Assembly: GCF_020731285.1 (NCBI RefSeq)
Contig: NZ_JAJFOW010000030.1
Location: 21,802-85,801, forward strand
DNA from: Cohnella baijiui
Lineage (GTDB): Bacteria; Bacillota; Bacilli; Paenibacillales; Paenibacillaceae
DNA length: 64,000 nt
Direction of reading: 5' to 3'
Part shown: positions 1 to 7,833 of the stretch, one piece after another
Position numbering within the stretch: the first letter of the stretch is position 1
How the letters are laid out: each line of letters opens with the position of its first letter
Position numbers and translations under genes: made by a program
The notes under the pieces: model-generated
What the model saw: the letters and a program-made list of their open reading frames with translations, nothing else
Told to the model about the DNA's origin: nothing
The model's database searches: none

Positions 1-1
1 C

Positions 2-334
2 ACCGCGGTCGTGATCGACGGGAAGACATTCGCTCCGCTGCGGACGTTGGCGGATCGGCTTGGGCTCAACGTCGACTTCGGCATAGACGCGGTCAAGATG
101 GAGGCGGCGAATCTGACGATTCAGCGCCCCAAAAACCTGACGTTGGGCCAAGTCGAGAACAACATCGCCATGCTGTCCCATCGGCTGGATCAGCTGTTGA
201 GCGAGATGGACGGCGGAGCGGTTACCAGGTCCCAGCAAATGAATCTGGCGACCGTCAGGCTATACCTGGCGATGAACGAGAAATGGAAGCTGGAGCTGCT
301 AGGCGTTCCCTCCGCCGTCATTTCCACGTCTTGA
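2..334 (+). CDS. C-terminal fragment of a stalk-domain (copper amine oxidase N-like) protein
   Basis: The reading frame is open from the left edge, so the true start is outside the window; about 110 residues are visible. The sequence VVIDGKTFAPLRTLADRLG near the start is the repeat core of the copper amine oxidase N-terminal (stalk) domain, a beta-rich module common in secreted Paenibacillaceae proteins. The remaining 80 residues are helical and charged and contain no recognised catalytic motif. A similar stalk domain occurs in the large secreted protein at 5520-7811. It probably acts outside the cell, but the signal peptide region is not visible. Confidence 0.6.
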   Translation, partial: TAVVIDGKTFAPLRTLADRLGLNVDFGIDAVKMEAANLTIQRPKNLTLGQVENNIAMLSHRLDQLLSEMDGGAVTRSQQMNLATVRLYLAMNEKWKLELLGVPSAVISTS

Positions 335-337
335 ATA

Positions 338-381
338 TTAAGAAGAATTTAAGCCCTGGTCCGAACGGGTTATGCTATATT
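338..381 (+). promoter_or_regulatory. Promoter region of the response regulator gene with TTAAG direct repeats
   Basis: Two TTAAG copies start at 338 and 349, exactly 11 bp apart (TTAAG-N6-TTAAG), followed by an extended -10 element (TGC then TATATT at 376-381). Direct repeats at one-helical-turn spacing upstream of an OmpR-type regulator suggest autoregulation. A related arrangement lies before the glycosyltransferase operon at 2645-2660. This is inference from spacing and motif only. Confidence 0.35.
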
Positions 382-451
382 GGCCTTGACGGCCGGGCGC
401 CAGCGCTTAAGGCTTTGCAACGATCGATTGAAAGCTTTACGGGAGGTACCG

Positions 452-1153
452 ATGTCTGCCAGAGAGACCATTCTGCTCGTCGACGACGAGCGCGAGATCG
501 TCAAATTGATGGAAATTTACTTCAAAAACGAAGGATACCGGCTCCTTCAAGCTTCCGACGGCATGGAGGCGCTCGAACTGCTGCAATCCCACGACGTGGA
601 TCTGATCATCCTGGACGTCATGATGCCCCGCATGGACGGGATTGAAGCCTGCATGCGAATCCGCGAGGCGCGGGACATGCCGATCATCATGCTGTCCGCG
701 AAAAGCCAGGATATCGACAAGATCGCCGGCCTCAGCATCGGCGCGGACGATTACGTCACCAAGCCGTTCAACCCGCTGGAGCTGATGGCCCGGGTCAAGT
801 CGCAGCTTCGCCGCTACAAGAAATTCAGCTACCGTCCCGCCGAATCCCGCGACGAGATCCAGATCGACGACCTCGTCATCAATTTCGCCACCCATACCGT
901 TACCGTAGATCAGCAGGAAGTGAAGCTCACGCCCCGCGAGTTCGCCATCCTGAAGCTGCTCGCCGTCAACCGCGGCATCGTGCTCAGCATGGACAAGATT
1001 TACGAGGAAGTATGGAACGAGCCGTTCATGGAATCGAAAAACACGGTCATGGTGCACATCCGGAAAATCCGCGAGAAAATCGAGCGGGATCCGCAGCATC
1101 CGCGATATATCAAGACGGTTTGGGGCATCGGCTACAAGATGGAAGCAAATTGA
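452..1153 (+). CDS. OmpR/VanR-family response regulator
   Basis: A 233-residue cytoplasmic transcription regulator of a two-component system. The receiver domain (about 1-120) has the acidic pair in VDDE, the phospho-acceptor in LIILDVMMP and the conserved Lys in DDYVTKPF. The C-terminal winged helix (about 135-232) carries LTPREFAILKLL and the final VWGIGYKME typical of the OmpR/VanR class. I chose the ATG at 452 because GGGAGG lies 5 bp upstream; an in-frame upstream extension has no Shine-Dalgarno. The partner kinase starts 18 bp after the stop. The stimulus is unknown; the glycosylation operon that follows is a plausible target. Confidence 0.9.
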   Translation: MSARETILLVDDEREIVKLMEIYFKNEGYRLLQASDGMEALELLQSHDVDLIILDVMMPRMDGIEACMRIREARDMPIIMLSAKSQDIDKIAGLSIGADDYVTKPFNPLELMARVKSQLRRYKKFSYRPAESRDEIQIDDLVINFATHTVTVDQQEVKLTPREFAILKLLAVNRGIVLSMDKIYEEVWNEPFMESKNTVMVHIRKIREKIERDPQHPRYIKTVWGIGYKMEAN

Positions 1154-1171
1154 GGAATGGAGGGCTTCCGC

Positions 1172-2401
1172 ATGCGGCTGAAATGGCTCTATTCCATCCG
1201 CACGAAGTTTTTGCTGTACGGCTTGTCCAGCGCGGCGCTTACGATCGCCCTGCTGCTCATCGGCCGGCAGCTCGCCACTTACCTGATCGGGTATCCCCCG
1301 TTCATCCAACCGCTGCGCTGGGTCATCAACAACATCGGCTCCTTGCCCACCATGGTCGTGATCGGGTTGACCGTGTTTTTCCTCCTTTTTTTCTCGTTCA
1401 GCATGAGCACGATCCGCTACATGGAGGAGATCGACGGCGCGCTGCGGGAAATCGGAGACGGCCGGCTCGATTACGAGATTCCCGTCAAGACATCGGACGA
1501 GCTCGGGCAGATCGCGAGCAGCGTCAACCGGATGACGGGCGAGCTCACCACATACTTGAAGCGGATTACGAGCGGTCTCGAGGAGATCGCCGAAGGCCGA
1601 TTTGACCGGACGATCCCCGTCGAATCCGGCGAGCTCGCCAAGGTGGCCGAAAGCATCAATCGGATGGCCGCGCAGCTCAACCGGTCCATCATGGAGGAAC
1701 GGAACGCCGAGAAAACGAAAAACGACCTGATCACGGGCGTCTCGCACGACCTGCGCACCCCGCTCACGTCCATCCTCGGCTTCCTCGAGGTCATCGAGCA
1801 GGACCGTTACCAGGATGAGGTGGAGCTGCGCCACTATGTCAATATCGCCTACGGCAAGGCGATCACCCTCAAAAAGCTGATCGAGGACCTGTTCGAATAT
1901 ACGCGCATCAACAACGGCCTTCCTCTCCGGCTGGAGGAGCTCGACCTCGTCGACTTCCTGCGCCAGCTTGCCGAGGAATTCGTCCCGAGCCTGGAGCAGG
2001 CGGAGATGGCGTGCCGGATCGCGGCTCCGCAGGAGACCGTCCACATCCTCGCGGACGGGGACCTGCTCGTCCGCAGCTTCGACAACCTGATCGCCAACGC
2101 GATCCAATACGGCCGCGAAGGCCAATTCGTGGACGTCGCCATCGCGGCCGAAGACGATCAGGCGGTCGTCTCGGTCATCAACTACGGCGAGCCGATCCCG
2201 CAGCGCGACCTGCCGTTCATTTTCGACCGGTTCTACCGCGTCGAGCGGTCCCGCTCGAAGGAGACGGGCGGCACCGGGCTCGGGCTGGCCATCGCCAAGA
2301 GCATCATCGAGGTGCACGGCGGGCGGATCTCTGCCCGGAGCGACCGCGAACGGACCGCGTTCGAGGTGCGCTTCCCGCTCGTCGCGGATCCCTCGTCTTA
2401 A
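1172..2401 (+). CDS. VanS-like membrane sensor histidine kinase
   Basis: A 409-residue sensor kinase, the presumed partner of the preceding regulator. Two membrane segments (about 15-35 and 60-80) flank a very short extracytoplasmic loop. Two consecutive HAMP-like segments follow (about 82-130 and 135-180, each with an E-I-x-x-G-R/D-x-D pattern). The H box VSHDLRTPLTS and the ATPase motifs (N box NLIANAIQYG, GTGLGLAIAKSI) are intact, so catalysis is likely. The ATG at 1172 is preferred over 1157 because GGAGG lies 8 bp upstream of it. The short sensor loop suggests detection within the membrane or envelope, as in other VanS/BceS-like kinases; the ligand is not evident. Confidence 0.88.
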   Translation: MRLKWLYSIRTKFLLYGLSSAALTIALLLIGRQLATYLIGYPPFIQPLRWVINNIGSLPTMVVIGLTVFFLLFFSFSMSTIRYMEEIDGALREIGDGRLDYEIPVKTSDELGQIASSVNRMTGELTTYLKRITSGLEEIAEGRFDRTIPVESGELAKVAESINRMAAQLNRSIMEERNAEKTKNDLITGVSHDLRTPLTSILGFLEVIEQDRYQDEVELRHYVNIAYGKAITLKKLIEDLFEYTRINNGLPLRLEELDLVDFLRQLAEEFVPSLEQAEMACRIAAPQETVHILADGDLLVRSFDNLIANAIQYGREGQFVDVAIAAEDDQAVVSVINYGEPIPQRDLPFIFDRFYRVERSRSKETGGTGLGLAIAKSIIEVHGGRISARSDRERTAFEVRFPLVADPSS

Positions 2402-2435
2402 AATTTTCACCCAACGCCAAACTACTTCCCCCCAC

Positions 2436-2481
2436 AAGCAAAAGGACCTCATTTCCACCGGAAAACGAGGTCCTTTTGCTT
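2436..2481 (+). terminator. Intrinsic terminator after the two-component genes
   Basis: A perfect 15-bp inverted repeat (arms 2436-2450 and 2467-2481, core AAGGACCTC/GAGGTCCTT). Additional pairing inside the loop lengthens the stem, and the T-rich end of the arm gives terminator character. The rest of the 379-bp gap up to 2781 holds only the promoter region below. Confidence 0.7.
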
Positions 2482-2644
2482 ACAGAGATGATCGTAACGC
2501 AGCGTTTCTCCGTCCCCCATTTTCCGGTCCAAGCCATTTTGACGCCCCCTCCCTGCCCCACGAGACAAGCGCCGCCATAGTGGGTAAGAGTTCGGTAGGG
2601 CTCCGCGCTTGGGCCCAACGTCCCTCTCCATTTCTAAGAGAATG

Positions 2645-2699
2645 ATAAGCATTTGTTAAGAACTGCCCAAGGCGGTTGTTAAGCTTTCGCTTCTATAAT
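2645..2699 (+). promoter_or_regulatory. Promoter of the glycosylation operon with TTAAG-like repeats
   Basis: TATAAT lies at 2694-2699. Upstream are ATAAG (2645-2649) and TTAAG (2656-2660), 11 bp apart, and a further TTAAG at 2679-2683. The octamer TTGTTAAG occurs twice, at 2653 and 2676. No good -35 is present, which suits an activator-dependent promoter. The 11-bp spacing and the motif resemble the site upstream of the response regulator at 338-353. Confidence 0.35.
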
Positions 2700-2780
2700 G
2701 CGAAGCAATGGTTGTTCGCGAGGACGGCGCACTCGGCCCGTTTTCGCCCGCAAAGACCCGGAGAGGAGTTTGACACCGCC

Positions 2781-4037
2781 ATGCGCATCGCTGCAAGAAA
2801 AGACGGAGCCGGCCTCGACGGCCGCTGGTCGCTGGCCATTCTGGCCGCTATCATCTGTCTGGCCGCATTCCTGAGGCTCGATTTTATCACGTCCGTCTCT
2901 CACAAAGTTTCGCACGACACGATCAACTACGACATTATGGTCCGTCAACTGCTCGAGCAAGGCGTTTACGCCTACAAGGATACGAAGCCGAACGCCCAGG
3001 TCACGCCGGGTTACCCGCTCCTGATGGCCGCCGTTTACAAAGCGGTCGATTATCGTCACCACGATCCGTATCCCGCCATCCGCTATCTGCAAGTACTCAT
3101 GAGCCTGGCGAATATCTGCCTGATTTATCTGCTGGGACGCAAGCTCGGCGGACAGGCCGTCGGGTGGATCGCCGCCCTAGCAGCCGCTATCTATCCGCCC
3201 TTCGTATGGACGACGGGCGCGATTCTGACGGAAACGATGGCGGCGCTGCTCTTTACGCTTTACGTTTTCCTGCAATTGATCGCCTTCGAGCGGCGCACGA
3301 AGCTGTCCGCCCTGCTGGCCGGCGTGGCGATGGGACTGACCGTGCTGACGCGTTCCGAGTTTCTGATCCTGATCGGAGCCAGCTACGCCTTCTTGTGGCT
3401 GTGGAAACGGGACTTCGCCGGCACGCTGAGGCTGCTCGCCTGGACTGTACTGGGCACGGCTATCGTGCTCTCGCCTTGGGTCATCCGCAACGCCGTCAGC
3501 CTGCACGAACTGGTTGTCGCCTCGACGCAGGTCAATCCGTTCGCCGCCGGCACGTATCCGAACAAGAACTACGAGGACGGCCTCGTCGACCGGCACGGCA
3601 AAACGCAGATGGAAGTCGCGAAGGAACGGCTGCGCGTCGGCTTTACCGAGCATACGTGGACGTTCGTCAAATGGTACACGGTCGGCAAGCTCAAATACAT
3701 TTACGGCGCAATGTTCTTCGGCAGCGGCCACGGTCCGCTCTATCCGGTCATCCCGATGAGGGGCGGCTATCATCTCTTGCTCATTTGGACGGGGCTCGTC
3801 TCGACCCTCGCCTTGGCCTACCGGTGGAGGCAGCCCGCCGCGCTGCTGGCGGTGCTGCTGGTCGTCATCACGGTGACGCGGCTTGCCTTCGTGCCCGAAT
3901 TCCGCTACAACTTTACGGCCATGCCGCTGATCATCGTCATCGACAGCTTCATCGCCGTTGCGCTGGCCAAGGCGCTGGCGAACCTGCGGCGGCCGAAGCC
4001 GGCTGCCGCATCCGAGACGAGGAGGAGTGCCGGATGA
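2781..4037 (+). CDS. GT-C fold membrane glycosyltransferase (PMT/ArnT-like, GT39/83 type)
   Basis: A 418-residue polytopic membrane protein with roughly ten hydrophobic helices. After the first helix, the acidic loop SHDTINYDIMVRQLL is the place where PMT/ArnT enzymes carry their catalytic Asp/Glu, followed by a Pro-rich loop (NAQVTPGYPLL). Enzymes of this class transfer a sugar from a polyprenyl-phosphate donor to a protein or glycan on the outer face of the membrane. ATG 2781 is chosen because GAGAGGAG lies just upstream. The stop overlaps the next start (ATGA), so translation is coupled with the GT2 enzyme that would make its lipid-linked donor. The exact substrate cannot be read from the sequence. 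Confidence 0.75.
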   Translation: MRIAARKDGAGLDGRWSLAILAAIICLAAFLRLDFITSVSHKVSHDTINYDIMVRQLLEQGVYAYKDTKPNAQVTPGYPLLMAAVYKAVDYRHHDPYPAIRYLQVLMSLANICLIYLLGRKLGGQAVGWIAALAAAIYPPFVWTTGAILTETMAALLFTLYVFLQLIAFERRTKLSALLAGVAMGLTVLTRSEFLILIGASYAFLWLWKRDFAGTLRLLAWTVLGTAIVLSPWVIRNAVSLHELVVASTQVNPFAAGTYPNKNYEDGLVDRHGKTQMEVAKERLRVGFTEHTWTFVKWYTVGKLKYIYGAMFFGSGHGPLYPVIPMRGGYHLLLIWTGLVSTLALAYRWRQPAALLAVLLVVITVTRLAFVPEFRYNFTAMPLIIVIDSFIAVALAKALANLRRPKPAAASETRRSAG

Positions 4038-4756
4038 GAAACGACGTATTAATCATTGTTCCCGCCTTCAACGAAGCCGCCGGCATCCGCCGCGTGATCG
4101 CCTGGATCCGAGATGCCGTACCGTACGCGGACATCCTCGTCGTCAACGACGGGTCCACCGACGAAACGGGCGCCTTGGCCGCCGAGGAAGGCGCGCTGGT
4201 CGTGAACCTGAGCAACAATTTGGGTATCGGGGGAGCCGTGCAGACGGGGTATCGGTACGCGGCCGCGAACGGCTATGCGTATGCCGCGCAGATGGACGGC
4301 GACGGCCAGCACAATCCCGCGGACTTCGCCGATATGCTGAAGGCGCTGCAGGAGAGCGGGGCCGACATGGTCGTCGGCTCGCGGTTCCTGGCGAAGCAAG
4401 GATTTCAGTCGACCTTCGCCCGGCGCATCGGCATCGAGGTGCTGTCCCGCCTGCTCACCGGCCTGCTCCGCCGCAAGGTCAGCGACCCGACGTCGGGCTA
4501 CCGGCTCTGCGGCCGCCGCGCCCTGTCGCTGTTCGCGCAGGACTATCCGACCGATTACCCGGAGGTGGAGGCGCTCGTCTTGCTGGACAACCACGGCTTG
4601 ACGTTCCGGGAAGTCCCGGTCGTCATGAAAGAACGCCTGGCCGGCACCTCCAGCATCTCTTCGCTGAAGTCGGTTTATTACATGATCAAGGTCATCCTGG
4701 CGGTCTTGATCACGAAGACCAAGAAGCGGAAATGGAGCGTGGGTTATGAAGCTTGA
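4034..4756 (+). CDS. Family 2 polyprenyl-phosphate glycosyltransferase
   Basis: A 240-residue GT-A enzyme of the dolichyl-phosphate mannose/glucose synthase type. Visible motifs are IIVPAFNEA at the N-terminus, VVNDGSTDET (nucleotide-sugar binding), QMDGDGQHNP (metal-binding DxD equivalent) and VVGSRF. It lacks the C-terminal membrane helices of some relatives, so it probably acts at the inner face of the membrane with the following small membrane proteins. It likely loads a hexose from a nucleotide sugar onto undecaprenyl phosphate. It overlaps the gene before by 4 bp and the gene after by 11 bp. Mannose or glucose specificity cannot be decided here. Confidence 0.85.
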   Translation: MRNDVLIIVPAFNEAAGIRRVIAWIRDAVPYADILVVNDGSTDETGALAAEEGALVVNLSNNLGIGGAVQTGYRYAAANGYAYAAQMDGDGQHNPADFADMLKALQESGADMVVGSRFLAKQGFQSTFARRIGIEVLSRLLTGLLRRKVSDPTSGYRLCGRRALSLFAQDYPTDYPEVEALVLLDNHGLTFREVPVVMKERLAGTSSISSLKSVYYMIKVILAVLITKTKKRKWSVGYEA

Positions 4757-5150
4757 CATCTTCACGATCAGCTTCGTTCTCAGCATCGGCTTTACCGCCT
4801 GGATCCTCTACCTGATCCGGGCGCGCAAGCTGAAGGAACAGTACGCGATGCTCTGGCTGCTGCTCGGCCTCGTCATGATGGTGCTCTCGCTCTTCCCCTC
4901 CTTGCTCGACAAGGTCGCGCGGCTGATCGGCGTCGCCTATGCGCCGTCGCTGTTGTACCTGTTCGGTCTCGCGGGGGTACTGTTCATCCTGCTCCATCTG
5001 ACGATCGCCGTCTCCTCGCTTACCCATCGCATCGTCGTCCTGACGCAGACCGTCGCGCTGCAGGAGCAGCGACTGTCGCAAGGCGAGCGCGAGACGGCGG
5101 CGGAGATCGAAGCGGCTGCGCAGCCTGCGGAAGGCGGCGATCTCCAATGA
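4746..5150 (+). CDS. DUF2304 family small membrane protein
   Basis: A 134-residue protein with three hydrophobic helices (about 5-22, 33-52, 64-88) and a charged C-terminal tail with coiled-coil character (TQTVALQEQRLSQGERE). The N-terminal IRARKLKEQYAMLWLLLGL pattern fits the DUF2304 family, which is often found beside polyprenyl-phosphate glycosyltransferases and is thought to anchor or assist them. The start overlaps the GT2 gene by 11 bp and the stop overlaps the transporter gene by 4 bp, so all four proteins are made from one coupled message. Its biochemical role is not established. Confidence 0.75.
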   Translation: MKLDIFTISFVLSIGFTAWILYLIRARKLKEQYAMLWLLLGLVMMVLSLFPSLLDKVARLIGVAYAPSLLYLFGLAGVLFILLHLTIAVSSLTHRIVVLTQTVALQEQRLSQGERETAAEIEAAAQPAEGGDLQ

Positions 5151-5497
5151 TCGTCTCCTACGGCCTGCTCCTGCTCAATATCGCGCTGCTCGTCCTGGGT
5201 CAGCTCGTCTGGAAGACGGGACTGGACAAGACGGGCGGTTTAACGCTCCAAAACCTGATGCCCACGCTGACGTCTCCGTTGATCTTGCTGGGTGTCGCGC
5301 TGTACGGCGTAGCCACGGTCGTGTGGCTTGCCGTTCTCTCGCGTCTGCCGCTCAGCACCGCGTACCCGCTGCAAAGTCTCGCCTACGTACTGGGTATCTT
5401 GATCGCCTGGGGCGTGTTCCAGGAGACGGTGCCGCTTACGCGCTGGATCGGAGCCGCTATCATCGTCGTCGGTGTTATCGTCGTCGCCTACAAATAA
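5147..5497 (+). CDS. Small EamA/SMR-type transporter, candidate lipid-sugar flippase
   Basis: A 116-residue protein with four transmembrane helices, of the drug/metabolite transporter superfamily. LSRLPLSTAYPLQSLAYVLG and the final GAAIIVVGVIVVAYK resemble the ArnE/ArnF-like half transporters that flip undecaprenyl-phosphate sugars. It would function as a dimer. It is the last gene of the four-gene overlapping cassette. By analogy with arn and gtr clusters, it would flip the lipid-linked sugar made by the GT2 enzyme to the outer face, where the GT-C enzyme acts. That assignment is inferred from family and context. Confidence 0.7.
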   Translation: MIVSYGLLLLNIALLVLGQLVWKTGLDKTGGLTLQNLMPTLTSPLILLGVALYGVATVVWLAVLSRLPLSTAYPLQSLAYVLGILIAWGVFQETVPLTRWIGAAIIVVGVIVVAYK

Positions 5498-5519
5498 CTT
5501 TTTCATCTTAGGAGGAAGC

Positions 5520-7811
5520 ATGTCGCTTAATTGGAAAAAACCCGCCCTGTCCGCCGCCCTTGCACTCGCTACCTTTTCTTCGTCCGTCCCTGCCTTTGCC
5601 GAATCCGCGCTTCCGGGCGCGACCGAAACCGTGAACGATCCGTCCCGAGCGGTCTCGAACGCAACGCCGACACCCGCCGAACCGCGGGCGACGGCCGCTC
5701 CTACCGTGGCGGCGCAGCCCGATCCGAACGCGACGCCTGCCGCTTCGCAGACGCCCGCATCTTCGGATGCCGGCACCCGCGCGGATCCGAATGCCCCGAT
5801 CGATCCAAACGCCCCAATAAACCCGAACGCGCCTACCGATCCGAACGCGCCCGCCGACCCGGCGGCGACGGAAACGCCGCCGGCCGCGGAGCCGCCCGCC
5901 GATGCCGCTTCTCCCGCTTCACTCGCCGCGTCCGTTATCGGAGATCTCATCCTACATATGAACAGCGCGGTGATGGAGCAAAACGGGAACACGTACAAAG
6001 CGGCCCGCCCCCTTGTCGTCAAGAAAGGCGTCACTTATGCCCCTCTCCGCGCCCTCAGCGACCGGATCGGGGCCTCGATCGCGAACGACGCGAAAGCCAA
6101 AGAGACGGTCGTCCGCTTCGGCTCGGCCGAGCTGCGCCTGAAGGCGGGCAGCGCCGTCTACCGGCTGAACGGCGTCCAAGGCAAGCTGGCGGGCGCCGCC
6201 TACGATGACCGCGGCGCGCTCATGGTGCCGCTCGTCTCGTTCGCGCAAGCGTTAAAAATACCTTATACCGTCAATAACCAGGAAAAGACCATCGCGCTGA
6301 AGCCCCAGCGCAAGCCGACCGCCTCCTTCTCCGTGCAAAAAGGCGAGATCATCGCCGGCGAAACCCAGCTCGTCTACGAGACGCAGGCAAAATCGCCAAA
6401 CGGATTGCCGATCGTTGCGGACCGATGGGAAGGACGGCGGGACGTCTTCGACCTGCCGGGCGATTACAAGGTCAGCTACTATGTACAAGACGCCGCCGGC
6501 GTTTGGAGCGATCCCTTCACGCTGACGATCCGTGTCCTCGCGCCGAATCTGCCGCCGGTCGCTCAGTTTACGACCGACAAGGATACGTACCGCATGGGCG
6601 AACCGATCACGTTTAACGACACGAGCTACGACCCCGACGGGAAAATCGTCGCCCGTCAGTGGTCGAACAATAAAATGGCCTTTTTCGAGCCCGGCCAGGT
6701 GACCGTATCGCTTGTCGTGACGGACGATCGCGGAGGTACCGCCGAATACGCCAAGACGCTGCAGATCACGAGCGAAACGCTGTACGCGGCGGACGAATTC
6801 TACAAGCTGTTCACCCCGGTCGGATCGAACTATGCGATCGACGGCGGAGCCGTACGGAATCTGGAGGCGCTGCCTTATGCGTATACGACCGAGCCGACGA
6901 CGCTGTTCCGCAGCAGCGGACCGGAGTCGGTGACGTCGGACGGCATTCTGTACCAGGACACGATCGCGGGAAGCACCCGGTTCATGCTTCATCATAAAAA
7001 CAAAACCGGCCGGAACGCCAAGCTCTACGTCATCGCCAAAAATCCGGGCGCCACGGAGGCGCACCTGCAAATCACCGCGGACGGCATGGCGGGGCCTTCC
7101 CCGTACCCGGAAGTGGCGGGCCGGATGTCGGTCGCGCGCTACTTCGATTCCAAGGCGAGCGGCGGCACGGGGCAGCGGATTACGCTGGCGCCGGGCGAGA
7201 GCAAGCTGATCTTCGCCGATATGAGCGACAAACCGATGAGGCAGGACGACATCATCACGTTCCACGGCGAAGTCGAAAGCGACGCGTCGATCCAATATTC
7301 GGCCGTCCTGGTCGAGGCAAGCCGCGATCCGATCGCTTCGCTCCCGAACCTGCCGAAGCTGGATCCGAACCAGTCCATTGTCCGGGGGACGTTCGCGGAC
7401 GCGACCCGGGTGTTCACCTACGGCGATGTCGTCGGCACCCGTCAGACGAAGCTGTCGCTCACGGATAACGCGGCGGACCCGTTCCAGCAAGGGACGGACG
7501 GCATCAAGGGGACGGAAGCCTTGAACTCCGGCAACTACGCCGTCCTTTACAAGGTCGTTCTCCTTCACGTGGCGCCCCGCACGCTCATTTCGTTTAACCC
7601 GCGGGGCGGACTGTACAGCGGAGCCGCGCTCGTAAACGGCAAAACCGTCAGCTTCGCGCATCTCGGCATGAGCGAAGCGACCAACTCGGCGAGTGTCCTT
7701 TACCGGACCGGAGACGCCGAAGAGACCGTGGAGATCCAGATCACCCCGGCCGCGGGCAGCAACCTGCCGTTCTGCTTCCTGTTCACGCCGCTCCCGCCGC
7801 TGCGGTCCTGA
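5520..7811 (+). CDS. Large secreted stalk-domain/PKD protein with Asn-Pro repeat linker
   Basis: A 763-residue exported protein. A signal peptide ends near PAFA (residue 27). A low-complexity linker (28-135) contains four to five copies of (D/N)PNAP between residues 88 and 112, flanked by Thr/Ser/Ala/Pro-rich sequence. A stalk domain (about 138-260, GVTYAPLRALSDRIG) follows, then a PKD-like region (about 330-420, PVAQFTTDKDTYRMGEPITF) and a long beta-rich C-terminal part. No transmembrane anchor or sorting signal is visible. Start at ATG 5520, with AGGAGG just upstream and 22 bp after the transporter gene. Its Ser/Thr-rich linker makes it a candidate acceptor for the upstream cassette (inference). 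Confidence 0.75.
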   Translation: MSLNWKKPALSAALALATFSSSVPAFAESALPGATETVNDPSRAVSNATPTPAEPRATAAPTVAAQPDPNATPAASQTPASSDAGTRADPNAPIDPNAPINPNAPTDPNAPADPAATETPPAAEPPADAASPASLAASVIGDLILHMNSAVMEQNGNTYKAARPLVVKKGVTYAPLRALSDRIGASIANDAKAKETVVRFGSAELRLKAGSAVYRLNGVQGKLAGAAYDDRGALMVPLVSFAQALKIPYTVNNQEKTIALKPQRKPTASFSVQKGEIIAGETQLVYETQAKSPNGLPIVADRWEGRRDVFDLPGDYKVSYYVQDAAGVWSDPFTLTIRVLAPNLPPVAQFTTDKDTYRMGEPITFNDTSYDPDGKIVARQWSNNKMAFFEPGQVTVSLVVTDDRGGTAEYAKTLQITSETLYAADEFYKLFTPVGSNYAIDGGAVRNLEALPYAYTTEPTTLFRSSGPESVTSDGILYQDTIAGSTRFMLHHKNKTGRNAKLYVIAKNPGATEAHLQITADGMAGPSPYPEVAGRMSVARYFDSKASGGTGQRITLAPGESKLIFADMSDKPMRQDDIITFHGEVESDASIQYSAVLVEASRDPIASLPNLPKLDPNQSIVRGTFADATRVFTYGDVVGTRQTKLSLTDNAADPFQQGTDGIKGTEALNSGNYAVLYKVVLLHVAPRTLISFNPRGGLYSGAALVNGKTVSFAHLGMSEATNSASVLYRTGDAEETVEIQITPAAGSNLPFCFLFTPLPPLRS

Positions 7812-7833
7812 TCCGGCCGCGCCGGGTCCCGGC

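Noticed and set aside
437..2458. A 673-codon minus-strand frame opposite the two-component genes
   Set aside because: It mirrors the codon pattern of the strongly supported response regulator and kinase on the plus strand and has no recognisable domain; typical of high-GC antisense frames. Other long frames opposite pst, dnaE and pyk were dropped for the same reason.
2653..2683. PHO box upstream of the glycosylation operon, from two TGTTAA copies
   Set aside because: The copies are 23 bp apart, not a multiple of 11, and are in the opposite orientation to the other PHO boxes relative to the gene.
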